From assembly GCF_002368195.1 (NCBI RefSeq), contig NZ_AP018178.1:6894645-6958644 (forward strand): a DNA stretch of 64,000 bases. Direction: 5' to 3'. Every line of letters starts with the position of its first letter. Positions within the stretch are counted from its first letter, which is position 1. Made by a program: the position numbers and the translations under genes. Below are positions 35,981 to 45,701 of the stretch, one piece after another. The stretch comes from Calothrix sp. NIES-2100. GTDB lineage: Bacteria; Cyanobacteriota; Cyanobacteriia; Cyanobacteriales; Nostocaceae. Under the pieces are notes generated by a model that saw nothing but the letters and a program-made list of their open reading frames with translations, was not told the DNA's origin and made no database searches.

Positions 35981-37216
35981 TTAACAACCCCGTAGGCGGG
36001 TTTTTTCGTAATAAAGGCGAACTAACTGCTTCTCTCGTTCTGGCTCTTGCAGATTATCGACTTTCACTACAGGTCGCAAGATTTCTGACTCGGTAATACC
36101 GAAAACAGTCAGCACACCTTGTTCTGGCATAGTCAATAAGTTTTTGGCAACTTGCAGCGCACAAATGTCGATATTATCAAAATTTTTCCGACATTTAATT
36201 TTGTCCTGAATTTGATGAATTAATGCTAATCCAGCAAACTGAACCACTCGCAAAATCAAGTCACGACGGTATTCTAAAATCATGGGGAAAGCATTGAGAT
36301 AACTCCGAATTAAAGCCAGTATTGAAGGTTGAAGAATCTCCAGCGGTGTCACCGCCAGACGCAGAGACTCTTCTAATTCTAAAGAGGAATCTACTACCAG
36401 ACTGGAAAGCCAAATTTGTAAATAACTTGCTAATAAAGTGCCTAAATCAAAGGCTGGATCTCCCCAAGCGCAGGCTTCCCAATCAATTAATCTTACCAAG
36501 CAATTATCAAGCTTTTGCCACCGCGAATGAACCAAAATATTCGTCAAGTTCAAATCGTTATGAGTCAAACAGCAAGGATTCCATTCATAAGCTAAGTCTG
36601 CGATTGCCGATTCTAAGCTTTCGTAACGCTGATATAGAGTATAAAACTTTAGTCCTTCAGTGGGAATTATCCCAAAAATCTCTGGGGTAATTGACCCGAT
36701 ACCTTGGGCTGGATTATAGAAATGATAACGAAACTGTCCTTTGGGAGCAGTTGTCATAAAATCGCGATACTCTCGACGGTTGAAAGTAGCACGATGTAGC
36801 GCTGCTAAAGTTGTACCAATAGCCTGAGCAATCTCATCAGGGAAAATATCCGTTTTTTGGTAAAAATCCCCTAGTTCTTGATAATCACTCAAGTAGTTAC
36901 GGACAAGGATCGAATTGTCCTCATCAAAATGTACTACTAATGATGCGATCGCCGAAATGTTACCGATAACCGGAAACTGTTGTAGCAATTGGTGAAACAA
37001 CCACTCATTGAAAAACTCATGGGGCGTTTCATCATGATTATTTTGACGTTCTTGTTTAACTAGTAGTTTGCCATTACCTACTAGATTCACTAATAAATTG
37101 AAATTTTTACTACCATCTGGTAACTCAGATTCCTTAGATGCTCCATCTTCTGAGCTACACAGACCTGCATCTTGCAGATACTGGATAACGTTTTGAGAAG
37201 ACAGTGATAATACCAT
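35981..37216 (-). CDS. APH-fold phosphotransferase paired with HopA1-like gene
   Basis: 411 residues, ATG start. Kinase features are intact: nucleotide-binding Lys in KLLVKQERQ, catalytic loop CLTHNDLNLTNIL (H-x-D-x4-N), and metal site VRLIDWEACAWGDPAFDLG. It belongs to the aminoglycoside/choline phosphotransferase fold but the neighbour suggests a role as the Ser/Thr kinase half of a split dehydratase, like LxmK or TvaC. It lies 149 bp upstream of the HopA1-like gene and 123 bp downstream of a 69-codon ORF on the same strand. A resistance role has no support here. Confidence 0.85.
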   Translation of the reverse strand: MVLSLSSQNVIQYLQDAGLCSSEDGASKESELPDGSKNFNLLVNLVGNGKLLVKQERQNNHDETPHEFFNEWLFHQLLQQFPVIGNISAIASLVVHFDEDNSILVRNYLSDYQELGDFYQKTDIFPDEIAQAIGTTLAALHRATFNRREYRDFMTTAPKGQFRYHFYNPAQGIGSITPEIFGIIPTEGLKFYTLYQRYESLESAIADLAYEWNPCCLTHNDLNLTNILVHSRWQKLDNCLVRLIDWEACAWGDPAFDLGTLLASYLQIWLSSLVVDSSLELEESLRLAVTPLEILQPSILALIRSYLNAFPMILEYRRDLILRVVQFAGLALIHQIQDKIKCRKNFDNIDICALQVAKNLLTMPEQGVLTVFGITESEILRPVVKVDNLQEPEREKQLVRLYYEKTRLRGC

Positions 37217-37339
37217 GTATGATTATTTCCTACTACGTAAAATTGCTGATAAACTCACCTATATCTGGATTGGCCTAGGTCTAGGAGTTTTCGGTAGATA
37301 GCAACTATATGTATGAATATCAATAACTATTCGTACTAT

Positions 37340-37549
37340 CTAGTAATATCCGATATCACTAACAAAAACCTGCCAAAATGCCACTACATCCTTTACTGTT
37401 CCTTTACAAACTGTTTGATTACATTGTTCAATCTTTACATTTACCAGCCGAGTTACGTAGGTAGATATTAATAATGGCGGTTGTGTATTTTGTTCTAGCG
37501 CTGTTTCCAGCTTTGGCAATCTGCAAATCAAATCCATGATTTTATTCAT
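37340..37549 (-). CDS. Small ORF upstream of APH/HopA1 genes (candidate precursor peptide)
   Basis: 69 residues from ATG 37549 (another ATG four codons in). The N-terminal part is MNKIMDLICRLPKLETALEQ and the end is TVKDVVAFWQVFVSDIGYY. It holds three Cys (two in EQCNQTVCKG) and several Thr/Ser, residues needed for a lanthipeptide-type core, but no Gly-Gly leader site is seen and no strong ribosome-binding site precedes it. Its position and strand fit the first gene of the APH-HopA1 set. It may equally be an unrelated small protein or not expressed. Confidence 0.35.
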   Translation of the reverse strand: MNKIMDLICRLPKLETALEQNTQPPLLISTYVTRLVNVKIEQCNQTVCKGTVKDVVAFWQVFVSDIGYY

Positions 37550-38274
37550 ACCGCAATCTTGTTGTTACCCAGTTCGTACTAGCTAAGTTTATGAGTGCTA
37601 AAGCCTGGTGTAATTGCGAACGCGACAATTTATAAAGTTGTGTACTTGTTGCTGCATTTCACATCTCACAGTTTGTCAATGATCAGTTGTTTTCAACTCT
37701 AATTAAGTAGAAAGGCATAAATTAATACAAATATGTAACGCACAATAAAGTTACATAAAATTTTGTTGCTTCTGCCTTCTACCATCTTTTTGCCAAATAA
37801 AAATTATTAACTGTGCAATAAATAACTCGGAAAAGTCTATTAGTTATCAATGTTATTGGATGCTAAAAATTCATGTATCCAAATGATAGAAAAAATGTAT
37901 ATTGCATCACATTTATTCTCTGTTTAGCATCCCTCACAATCACTCAGACTCCTCAACGCACAAAACATGAACTTCAGCATTCATATTTTTATTTAACAGC
38001 AAAAAGCCAAGAAAACCGGATGTTTTAGCTGGGTAGTAATTAATTTTTTTAAGTTAATTTTTAATCATTATTACTAGAATGCACGGTAAGCTGTTGCTTT
38101 TGTAACTCATAGCTTAAGCAGAGTGTAATATTATTTAACTTGAAAAATGATACACATAGGCAAGCTCTGTGCTGACGAACATTCAAAATTATTGATACAG
38201 ACCAATAGAAATACTAGACAATTATTCTCAGGGCATTATTTATTCTGACCCTCTGTATGAGAAAGGAGTTGGTA
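37550..38274. other. Long AT-rich intergenic region
   Basis: About 700 bp with no gene recognised, between the minus-strand small ORF and the plus-strand regulator. It is strongly AT-rich and, unusually for this window, free of heptad arrays. Promoters for both directions should lie here. Several stretches (about 37720-37760 and 38040-38070) are A/T runs. Confidence 0.4.
38262..38268 (+). promoter_or_regulatory. Shine-Dalgarno AAAGGAG that fixes a GTG start
   Basis: AAAGGAG lies six bases before GTG 38275. It falls inside the frame that begins at ATG 38257, so the longer start would put the ribosome-binding site within the gene. The GTG gives VRILLIEDDE, the usual first residues of OmpR-type regulators. 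Confidence 0.8.
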
Positions 38275-40551
38275 GTGAGAATTTTACTCATCGAGGATGA
38301 CGAGGTATTGGTGAGTATTTTGTCGCCATCTTTCAACAAACAACACTATGTTGTTGAGATTGCTACTGACGGAGAAATGGGCTGGGAATATTCCCAAAGC
38401 GCAAGTTATGACCTAATTATTATGGATGTAGGGTTGCCGAAATTGGATGGTATCACTCTGTGTCAAAAGCTGCGTTCTAGTGGCTGTGTAGCTCCAATTT
38501 TGTTGATGACAGCAAAAGAGGCTACTAGCGATCGCATTCGCGGATTAGATGCAGGTGCAGATGATTATCTCATCAAACCGTTCGATTTAGAAGAGTTACA
38601 AGCACGGGCTAGGGCGTTACTGCGTCGGGGTGAAGTGAGTCGCAACCCAGTGCTGGAAATCGCTTCCCTGCGGCTAGATCCAAGTAGTCGTGAGGTTAGT
38701 TATAATGGCAAACTGTTGGATTTAACACCTAAAGAATACAGTTTATTAGAACTGTTGATGCGGAACCCAGTGCGGGTATTTAGTCGGGGTAATATTATTG
38801 AACATCTTTGGAGTTTTGACGATCCACCCCAGGAAGAAACTGTCAAGTCCCATATTAAATCGTTGCGACAGAAACTAAAAGTAGTGGGCGCGGGTAACTG
38901 GATTGAAAATGTCTATGGTGTGGGTTATCGGTTCAATCCCCCCCAGGAAAATCCTGCTAAAACTCAAATTACAACACCTGATACCTCAAAATCCGTCACT
39001 CACCAATTCCAACAAGCAATGAGTGGATTGTGGAACAAGTATCAAGGATTAATGATGCAACGTCTGGAGGTACTACAACAAGCCGCTACGGTGCTAAAAA
39101 CAGCTAATTTGACATCCGAATTGCGCCAATCTGCGGCGCAGGCTGCACACAAACTAGCTGGTGTGTTGGGGATGTTTGAGTTGGAAAAAGGCACAGAGAT
39201 ATCACGAGAGATTGAGAAAATTTTTACCTATAATGGCGATTTATCCATAGTACAAAAACAGCAAGTATTCTCCTTAATTGAAAAGTTAGAAAAATTATTA
39301 AAGTTAAATCAAGATAATTCTCTGTCCACTGATTTTGCAACCACCCGCTTACTCCTAATTGATCCAGATTTACAACTTTTTACCCAGTTGCAACAACTGA
39401 CATCTACAGTTGAATGGCAGCAAATAGCCACAATTAATGATGCCAAAAAGTATTTGCAAACGACATCACCGGATTTAGTGATTTTGAATGTAGATGATGT
39501 GGGAACGCGGGAAGAAAGCTTAACTTTACTAGCAGACTTAGCAAACCGGACTCCATCAGTACCTGCGATCGTCTTAGCTAATGCTGACGGTATATTAGAT
39601 CGAGTAACAGTGGCGCGTGCTGGGGGAAGAGGGTTTTTAGTTAAGCCAACTACAGCAGAACAAATATGGAATATTGCGTCTAAAGTATTGCAGCAAATTA
39701 TCAAAACATCAGTAAATATTTTAGTAATAGATGATGACCCCGTAATTCTTGGTGCTTTGCGTTCAATACTTGAACCTTGGGGAATGCGGATGACAGGGTT
39801 AAACGATCCATTACGCTTTTGGGATGTAATGCAAACAGTTACACCCGATTTAGTAATTTTAGATGTAGAAATGCCCCAAATCAATGGGATCGAACTTTGT
39901 CAGGCGGTACGTACAGATCCGCAATGGCAGAATTTACCGATTTTATTTTTGACTGCGCACCGGGATATCGAAACCGTACAGCAGGTATTTGCGGCGGGTG
40001 GAGATGATTATGTCCTCAAACCGGTAGTGGGAGCAGAATTAATTACGCGGATTTTACATCGCTGGGAACGCAACCGCTTATGGCAAACATTATCTTTTAA
40101 AGATCCACTGACGGGATTGAAAAATCAGCCCCAGTCTAGCCGGGAATTACAACAAATGCTGGAAAAGTCCCAGGTAAATAGGGAGTTAGTTTGTGTGGCG
40201 TTTCTCTGTGTCAGTGATTTATCCGCAATCAATATTCAGTACGGACATGAAGCTGGTAACCAAGTTTTACAAAGATGGAGCAGAATTTTACAATCAGCCT
40301 TTCGCAGTGGGGAAGTCTTGGGGTACTGGGGGAACGGGGAATTTGTGATTGGGATGTCTGGTTTGACAAAGTTGGAAGTAAGCGATCGCTTGACGGAAAT
40401 TTTGACAACCCTGCGTCAACAAATCTTTACTGCACCTCATGGCGATCGCTTCCAAAATCTGTGTAATTTTGCTGTAGTTGAGTATCCCCAGGATGGGCTA
40501 ACTCTACAATCTTTGTATCAAACTGCTGATATCTTCCACCATTATCCATAA
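38275..40551 (+). CDS. Multi-receiver OmpR-type regulator with Hpt and degenerate GGDEF domains
   Basis: 758 residues from GTG 38275. Order: receiver 1 (D51 in IIMDVGLPKLDG), winged-helix Trans_Reg_C (about 120-225; LTPKEYSLLELLMRNP, VYGVGYRF), Hpt-like helices with H292 (AAHKLAGVLG), receiver 2 with Asn405 in place of the phospho-Asp (DLVILNVDD), receiver 3 (D530 in VILDVEMPQING, DDYVLKP), and a GGDEF-like domain whose signature reads GNGEF (686-690). Receiver 2 should not be phosphorylated and the GGDEF is probably not an active cyclase. DNA-binding is intact, so it likely integrates phosphorelay signals at promoters. A giant hybrid kinase gene follows after 59 bp. Confidence 0.9.
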   Translation: MRILLIEDDEVLVSILSPSFNKQHYVVEIATDGEMGWEYSQSASYDLIIMDVGLPKLDGITLCQKLRSSGCVAPILLMTAKEATSDRIRGLDAGADDYLIKPFDLEELQARARALLRRGEVSRNPVLEIASLRLDPSSREVSYNGKLLDLTPKEYSLLELLMRNPVRVFSRGNIIEHLWSFDDPPQEETVKSHIKSLRQKLKVVGAGNWIENVYGVGYRFNPPQENPAKTQITTPDTSKSVTHQFQQAMSGLWNKYQGLMMQRLEVLQQAATVLKTANLTSELRQSAAQAAHKLAGVLGMFELEKGTEISREIEKIFTYNGDLSIVQKQQVFSLIEKLEKLLKLNQDNSLSTDFATTRLLLIDPDLQLFTQLQQLTSTVEWQQIATINDAKKYLQTTSPDLVILNVDDVGTREESLTLLADLANRTPSVPAIVLANADGILDRVTVARAGGRGFLVKPTTAEQIWNIASKVLQQIIKTSVNILVIDDDPVILGALRSILEPWGMRMTGLNDPLRFWDVMQTVTPDLVILDVEMPQINGIELCQAVRTDPQWQNLPILFLTAHRDIETVQQVFAAGGDDYVLKPVVGAELITRILHRWERNRLWQTLSFKDPLTGLKNQPQSSRELQQMLEKSQVNRELVCVAFLCVSDLSAINIQYGHEAGNQVLQRWSRILQSAFRSGEVLGYWGNGEFVIGMSGLTKLEVSDRLTEILTTLRQQIFTAPHGDRFQNLCNFAVVEYPQDGLTLQSLYQTADIFHHYP

Positions 40552-40610
40552 AATAGCAGTAACAACTAGTTGGGAAAATCGCGATGACTTAAAATTAAGG
40601 CAAATCACTT

Positions 40611-43600
40611 ATGAGCGCTAAAACAACAGAGCAAATCAATCAATTACAGCAAGTAACGCTACAGGCGATCGCCGATGCTGTGGTTTGGGTAGGGGCAGAC
40701 CAAGAAGTACAATGGTGCAATGCGGCTTTTGCCAATTTGCTTCATCGAACTGACAGTGAAATTATTGGCTCTAGATTTAGCAACCTCATAGTTTTGCAAC
40801 AATCAGGACAACTCATAGCCTTAGAAGCATACCCCCATGTCCGGCTACACACAGAGAAGTATGAGACTACAAACTATGAGGTGAAACAGGGAAATCAAAC
40901 TTTGTTGTGGCAAATTTCTGGAAGTTGTGTAGATTCCACGGCGGTAATAGTAATTCGAGATATTACCCAGTATCAGCGCACAGAAGCCGCTTTACAAGCA
41001 AGCGAAGCAAAATTCCGCTTGATGGTAGAAAATGCTAACGATACCATTGGTTTGATCGATGCAGAAGGCGTAATCTGTTATATTTCTCCAAATATTGAAA
41101 GTATCACGGGTTGGACATCTGCCGAATTAACAGGAAAATTATTTCCACCTTTTATCCATCCTGATGATGTAGATAAGTGTGCGCAAGCACTGCAAAAAGC
41201 ATTCTCAACAGGTGAAAAACAGTCAGGAATTGATTACCGCTTTCGCCAAAAAGATGGTGTTTGGAAATGGCAATTTGCTAATCTATCTACCTTAGAAGAT
41301 GCTGATGGGAATTTATTTGTAGTTGGGGTAGTGCGCGATATTACAGAACGCAAACGCGCCGAAGCCGCATTAGCATTAAGTGAAGCCCAATATCGGGATT
41401 TAGTCGAAACAGCCAATTGTATTATATTGCGCTGGGATAGCTTAGGAAATATCCGCTTTTTAAATGATTACGGTCAACGGTTTTTTGGTTTTGATTTAGA
41501 TGAAATTATTAACTGTAATGTTGTTGGTACTATTGCGCCGCCAAAAGAAATTTCCGGTTGCGTGCAAGAGTTTATGAGCGGTATTTGCCAGCATCCAGAG
41601 AAATATTTATATAAAGAAAGTGAACAAGTTTGTAAAAATGGAAAGCGGAGATGGATTGTTTGGGCAAATAAACCAATTTGGGATGCACAGGGGAATTTAC
41701 TAGAAGTACTATCTGTGGGAACCGATGCAACTGCTCGCAAACAAGCTCAAGCAGAATTAGAATCTTCCCTATCGCTTTTACAGGCGACCTTTGAATCAAT
41801 TCATGATGGTATTTTAGCTATTGATAAAGGAGGTAACATTGTGAGTTACAACTCCATATTTTTGGAAATGTGGTCAGTTACCCCGGAAATTTTAGCAGAA
41901 CCAGAGCAAAGTAAACGTATCGCCCATCTTGCCAATCAATTAAAAGATCCGGCTGGATTTGTAAAAAAAGTTAGAGAACTTTATGTAACTCCCGACACCA
42001 AGAGTTACGATTTATTAGAATTCAAAGATGGCAGAATATTTGAGCGCTATTCCTGCCCCCAGAAGTTAGGAGAAAATATTCTCGGTAGAGTTTGGACATT
42101 TCGCGATATTACTGCGCGCCAAAATACAGAAGCAGCACTTAAAGCTTCAGAAGCTAGACTTAACGCTATTCTTAGTAGTGCCCTAGCAGCTATTTATCGC
42201 ATCCGGGTTTATACTAATAAAAATTGGTATATTGAATACTGCTCTGCTGGTAGTGTCCAGCTTTGGGGATATTCCCCTGAAGAATTAATAAAAGACAACA
42301 ATCTTGTACTGTCGCGGATTGTTCCAGAAGATTTGGAAGTTAATGTCAAAGAAGGTTTTGCGGCGGTTTTTGCCGAACTTCCCTATGAGAGTGAATACCG
42401 CTATCTACACCCGGACGGAAACTTACGTTGGATATCTTTTAGTTTTGCTTCTGTGCGGGATGCAGCTACAAAGTCTTGGGTTGTGACAGTAATTGCTACT
42501 GATATTAGTAATCAGAAACGAACTGAAGCGGCGTTGCGAGAAAGTGAAGCTAAGTTCCGTAATATTGTCGAAAATGCTAACGAAATTATTTACCTGGTTA
42601 ACTCAGCAAATATTATTTCCTATGCTTCCCCGAATGTATTAAACATTATGGGATATCATCCGGCACAGATGGAAGGAAAACTTTATTCATCATTTATCCA
42701 TCCTGATGACTTACCCAAATGTGTAACGGCGGTACAACAGGTAATGACAACGGGTGAAAGGTTTTCGGATCTAGAACACCGATCGCTATATAAAGACGGT
42801 AGTTGGCAATGGCATACTGTTAACTTAGCACTCATGCAAGATGCTCAGGGAAACTTGCTCCTGATTGGGACTGCGCACAACATTAATGAGCAAAAACTGG
42901 CCGAAGCAGCATTAAAAGCCTCAGAAGCAAGGCTAAATACCATTCTCAATAGTACTTTTGCTTCGATTGAGCGTTACCGCGTCTTTCGCAATCGCGAGTG
43001 GGTGATTGAATACTGTTCTCCTGGATGTGAGAAGATTAGGGGCTATACTATCGAACAAATGATGGCGGACAATTACCTAGCAGTTTCGCGCATCTTCCCG
43101 GAAGATTGGGAAAAATCATCCGAAGCCAGCTTTGAATCTATTTTTGCCGAAGTTCCCCATCAGGGAGAGTATCGATATAACCATCCAGATGGGAGCATAC
43201 ATTGGTTGTATTCCAGCCATACCTCTGTACGTGATGAAGCTACAGATTCTTGGATTCTAACTATTATTTCTACGGATATTACCCCGCGCAAACAAGCAGA
43301 AGAGGCGCTGCGTCGCAGCGAACAAAAATACCGGAATATTTTTGAAAATTCTTTAGTTGGTATTGGTCGTAGCCGCCTGGAAGATGGATTATTTTTAGAA
43401 ATGAATCAACCTTGTGCAGAGATTATTGGTTACAGTAACGTTGCTGATTTGATTGGTAAACGCTACGCACCAGAATTTCATGTGCATCCCGGCGATCGCA
43501 CTGCTTTGTTCGCCGAAATTGAACAGCATGGCGAAGTGCGTAACTTTGAAATTCAATTACGTCGCCGGGATGGAGGGATGAGTTGGGGACTGATGTCAGC

Positions 43601-45128
43601 CCGCCCGAATCTCGAAGAATCATGCTTAGAGTTTATGATTGTGGATATTAGCGATCGCAAACGTGCTGAACAAGCCCTCTTGATCGCCAAAGAAGCCGCA
43701 GAAGCCGCCAACCGTGCCAAAAGCACCTTTTTGGCAAATATGAGTCACGAACTCCGTACCCCGTTAAATGCCATCCTGGGTTTTGCCCAATTGATGGAAC
43801 GAGACACCACTCTGACTAGTAAACAACGCCAATCTCTAGCAACTATTAACCGCAGTGGTGAACACTTACTGAATTTAATTAACGATGTGCTGGATATGTC
43901 CAAAATTGAAGCCGGATGCATCGTCTTACACCCCGAACCTTTTGATTTACATCAATTATTACAAACATTACATGATATGTTTCAAATCCGGGCACGGGCG
44001 AAGCAATTGTCCCTGAAGTTTGAAATTGCCGCCAATCTGCCCCGATATGTCAACGCCGATGAAGGTAAACTACGTCAAGTACTAATTAATTTATTAAGCA
44101 ATGCTGTTAAATTTACATCTAAAAATACAGTAATTTTGCGTACTAGTGCTGAAATGAGAAGACTAGATGATCGGCAAAAGCAAAGCTGCATTCTTTATTT
44201 TGAAATAGAAGATACTGGCAGGGGTATTGCGCCAGAAGACATGGATAAATTGTTTCAGCCCTTTGTCCAAAGCAACAGTAAGCAAGCCATTGAAGGAACC
44301 GGTTTAGGACTCGCCATCAGTCGTCAATTTATCCGATTAATGGGAGGTGATATCAACTGTAGCAGCAGTTTAGGGCGGGGTTCTACTTTTCGGTTTCACC
44401 TGCTAGTAACTTTAGCTGAAGCTTTGCAGGAGACACCGCAATTCACCAATGGTAAGGTTATCGGCTTAGTAGCAGCACAACCAACTTACAGAATTTTAGT
44501 GGTAGATGATGCCAAAAGTAACAGAGATATTATCGTAGAATTACTGAGGGAAGTGGGTTTTAAAGTGGACTCTGCGAGTAATGGAAAAGAAGCGATCGCG
44601 CTTTGGAAAATTGGGCAACCCCATGTAATATTTATGGATATGCGGATGCCGATTATGGATGGCTATACAGCTACTAGAGAAATTAGAAATCAAGCGCAAC
44701 AGCAATGCAAAGAAAATCTGACGATAATTATTGCCCTAACAGCCAGTGCTTTTGAAGAAGAAAAATCAACCATTTTAGCTGCGGGTTGTAATGACTTAAT
44801 TCGCAAACCATTCCGAGAACAGGTAATTTTTGATAAACTTGCGGAACATTTGGGGGTACGTTACCTTTACGCCGAAAACAGCAATCCCCAAGACACAGAT
44901 GAACTGCAAAATTACCCAACTCCTTCTATTTCCACCTTGCGTACATCCTTAAAGAGGATGCCAGATACATGGGTTACCCAACTTTATCACGCTGCCAATC
45001 AAGTTGATGGCGATCGCATTTCACAACTAATAGAACAAATTCCCCAAACTCAAGCAGTTTTAGCAAAAGAACTCACCAATTTGAACCGTCGCTTCTGTTT
45101 TGATGAAATTATCGAACTGATTGGATGA
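40611..45128 (+). CDS. Eight-PAS hybrid histidine kinase with C-terminal receiver
   Basis: 1505 residues, ATG start. Eight PAS units are seen in turn, including FRLMVENANDTIGLIDAEG, YRDLVETANCIILRW, LLQATFESIHDGILAID, FRNIVENANEIIYLVNSAN and YRNIFENSLVGIGRSR. HisKA follows with H1046 (LANMSHELRTPLNAILGF), HATPase (NLLSNAVKFTS, EDTGRGI, GTGLGLAI), and a receiver with D1343 (VIFMDMRMPIMDGYT). A helical tail (LYHAANQVDGDRISQLIEQ) is usual after such receivers. No transmembrane segment, so it senses cytoplasmic signals. It lies 59 bp after the multi-receiver regulator, its likely partner in a phosphorelay. Confidence 0.93.
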   Translation: MSAKTTEQINQLQQVTLQAIADAVVWVGADQEVQWCNAAFANLLHRTDSEIIGSRFSNLIVLQQSGQLIALEAYPHVRLHTEKYETTNYEVKQGNQTLLWQISGSCVDSTAVIVIRDITQYQRTEAALQASEAKFRLMVENANDTIGLIDAEGVICYISPNIESITGWTSAELTGKLFPPFIHPDDVDKCAQALQKAFSTGEKQSGIDYRFRQKDGVWKWQFANLSTLEDADGNLFVVGVVRDITERKRAEAALALSEAQYRDLVETANCIILRWDSLGNIRFLNDYGQRFFGFDLDEIINCNVVGTIAPPKEISGCVQEFMSGICQHPEKYLYKESEQVCKNGKRRWIVWANKPIWDAQGNLLEVLSVGTDATARKQAQAELESSLSLLQATFESIHDGILAIDKGGNIVSYNSIFLEMWSVTPEILAEPEQSKRIAHLANQLKDPAGFVKKVRELYVTPDTKSYDLLEFKDGRIFERYSCPQKLGENILGRVWTFRDITARQNTEAALKASEARLNAILSSALAAIYRIRVYTNKNWYIEYCSAGSVQLWGYSPEELIKDNNLVLSRIVPEDLEVNVKEGFAAVFAELPYESEYRYLHPDGNLRWISFSFASVRDAATKSWVVTVIATDISNQKRTEAALRESEAKFRNIVENANEIIYLVNSANIISYASPNVLNIMGYHPAQMEGKLYSSFIHPDDLPKCVTAVQQVMTTGERFSDLEHRSLYKDGSWQWHTVNLALMQDAQGNLLLIGTAHNINEQKLAEAALKASEARLNTILNSTFASIERYRVFRNREWVIEYCSPGCEKIRGYTIEQMMADNYLAVSRIFPEDWEKSSEASFESIFAEVPHQGEYRYNHPDGSIHWLYSSHTSVRDEATDSWILTIISTDITPRKQAEEALRRSEQKYRNIFENSLVGIGRSRLEDGLFLEMNQPCAEIIGYSNVADLIGKRYAPEFHVHPGDRTALFAEIEQHGEVRNFEIQLRRRDGGMSWGLMSARPNLEESCLEFMIVDISDRKRAEQALLIAKEAAEAANRAKSTFLANMSHELRTPLNAILGFAQLMERDTTLTSKQRQSLATINRSGEHLLNLINDVLDMSKIEAGCIVLHPEPFDLHQLLQTLHDMFQIRARAKQLSLKFEIAANLPRYVNADEGKLRQVLINLLSNAVKFTSKNTVILRTSAEMRRLDDRQKQSCILYFEIEDTGRGIAPEDMDKLFQPFVQSNSKQAIEGTGLGLAISRQFIRLMGGDINCSSSLGRGSTFRFHLLVTLAEALQETPQFTNGKVIGLVAAQPTYRILVVDDAKSNRDIIVELLREVGFKVDSASNGKEAIALWKIGQPHVIFMDMRMPIMDGYTATREIRNQAQQQCKENLTIIIALTASAFEEEKSTILAAGCNDLIRKPFREQVIFDKLAEHLGVRYLYAENSNPQDTDELQNYPTPSISTLRTSLKRMPDTWVTQLYHAANQVDGDRISQLIEQIPQTQAVLAKELTNLNRRFCFDEIIELIG

Positions 45129-45151
45129 GAGCATGGGGCATGGGCAGCAGA

Positions 45152-45448
45152 TTATGTATCTATAATTTCTTGCACTATAACGTAGGGCTGGACAATGAGT
45201 GTTTGAAATCGCTTTTGCGGATTCTCATTCCATTCTCCCAACTGTACAGGAGATGGCTTGGTAATCAATTGTTCATCAATCCATACTTGCACTTGGGGAA
45301 TATTATCACTAGCGATCGCTTCTCCCACATCCAACAACTCTACCCCCGGCGCTACTACAATTACTGCATCCCTTTTTACATGAGGAATTAGCCATTCCCA
45401 CTCTGATTCATCTACACTTTTTGCTAAATCTGCTCTTAAGTCCGGCAT
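45152..45448 (-). CDS. DUF2288 family protein
   Basis: 98 residues, ATG start. The sequence DESEWEWLIPHVKRDAVIVV, then GEAIASDNIPQVQVWIDEQL and NPQKRFQTLIVQPYVIVQE, matches the DUF2288 pattern. These are small soluble proteins of unknown function found in cyanobacteria and proteobacteria. Its 3' end is only 24 bp from the convergent end of the hybrid kinase gene. Confidence 0.8.
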   Translation of the reverse strand: MPDLRADLAKSVDESEWEWLIPHVKRDAVIVVAPGVELLDVGEAIASDNIPQVQVWIDEQLITKPSPVQLGEWNENPQKRFQTLIVQPYVIVQEIIDT

Positions 45449-45591
45449 AAATCCTCAATTTTTTTTCTCAGTCTAATTTGGATTTTACATTAATATTTAA
45501 TCTCTCGTTAAGCCGAAAATTTCAAATTATATATAGCAATTTTAAATCATTCGTTAATCACAATACTCTCGACTGATGCTATGGCGATATT

Positions 45592-45610
45592 GGGCGGGGA
45601 AACCCCGCCC
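45592..45610. repeat. GGGCGGGG/CCCCGCCC hairpin
   Basis: GGGCGGGG-AAA-CCCCGCCC is a perfect 8-bp stem with a three-base loop, followed by CTACAG. It is the compact version of the 4835-4888 hairpin, which also ends CCCCTACAG. The whole gap 45449-45698 holds only this and heptad repeats. Confidence 0.75.
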
Positions 45611-45652
45611 CTACAGATACATCGATTGCATTTTTTTTAATTGCTCTGACAA

Positions 45653-45701
45653 CTGACAACTGACAACTGACTATTGACTATTGACTATTGACTATTGACT
45701 A
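45653..45701. repeat. AACTGAC/TATTGAC heptad array
   Basis: Two to three AACTGAC units then four TATTGAC units run into the 3' end of the permease gene; the TAG stop of that gene is formed by repeat sequence (GTTAGTCAATAG on the minus strand). Confidence 0.8.
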
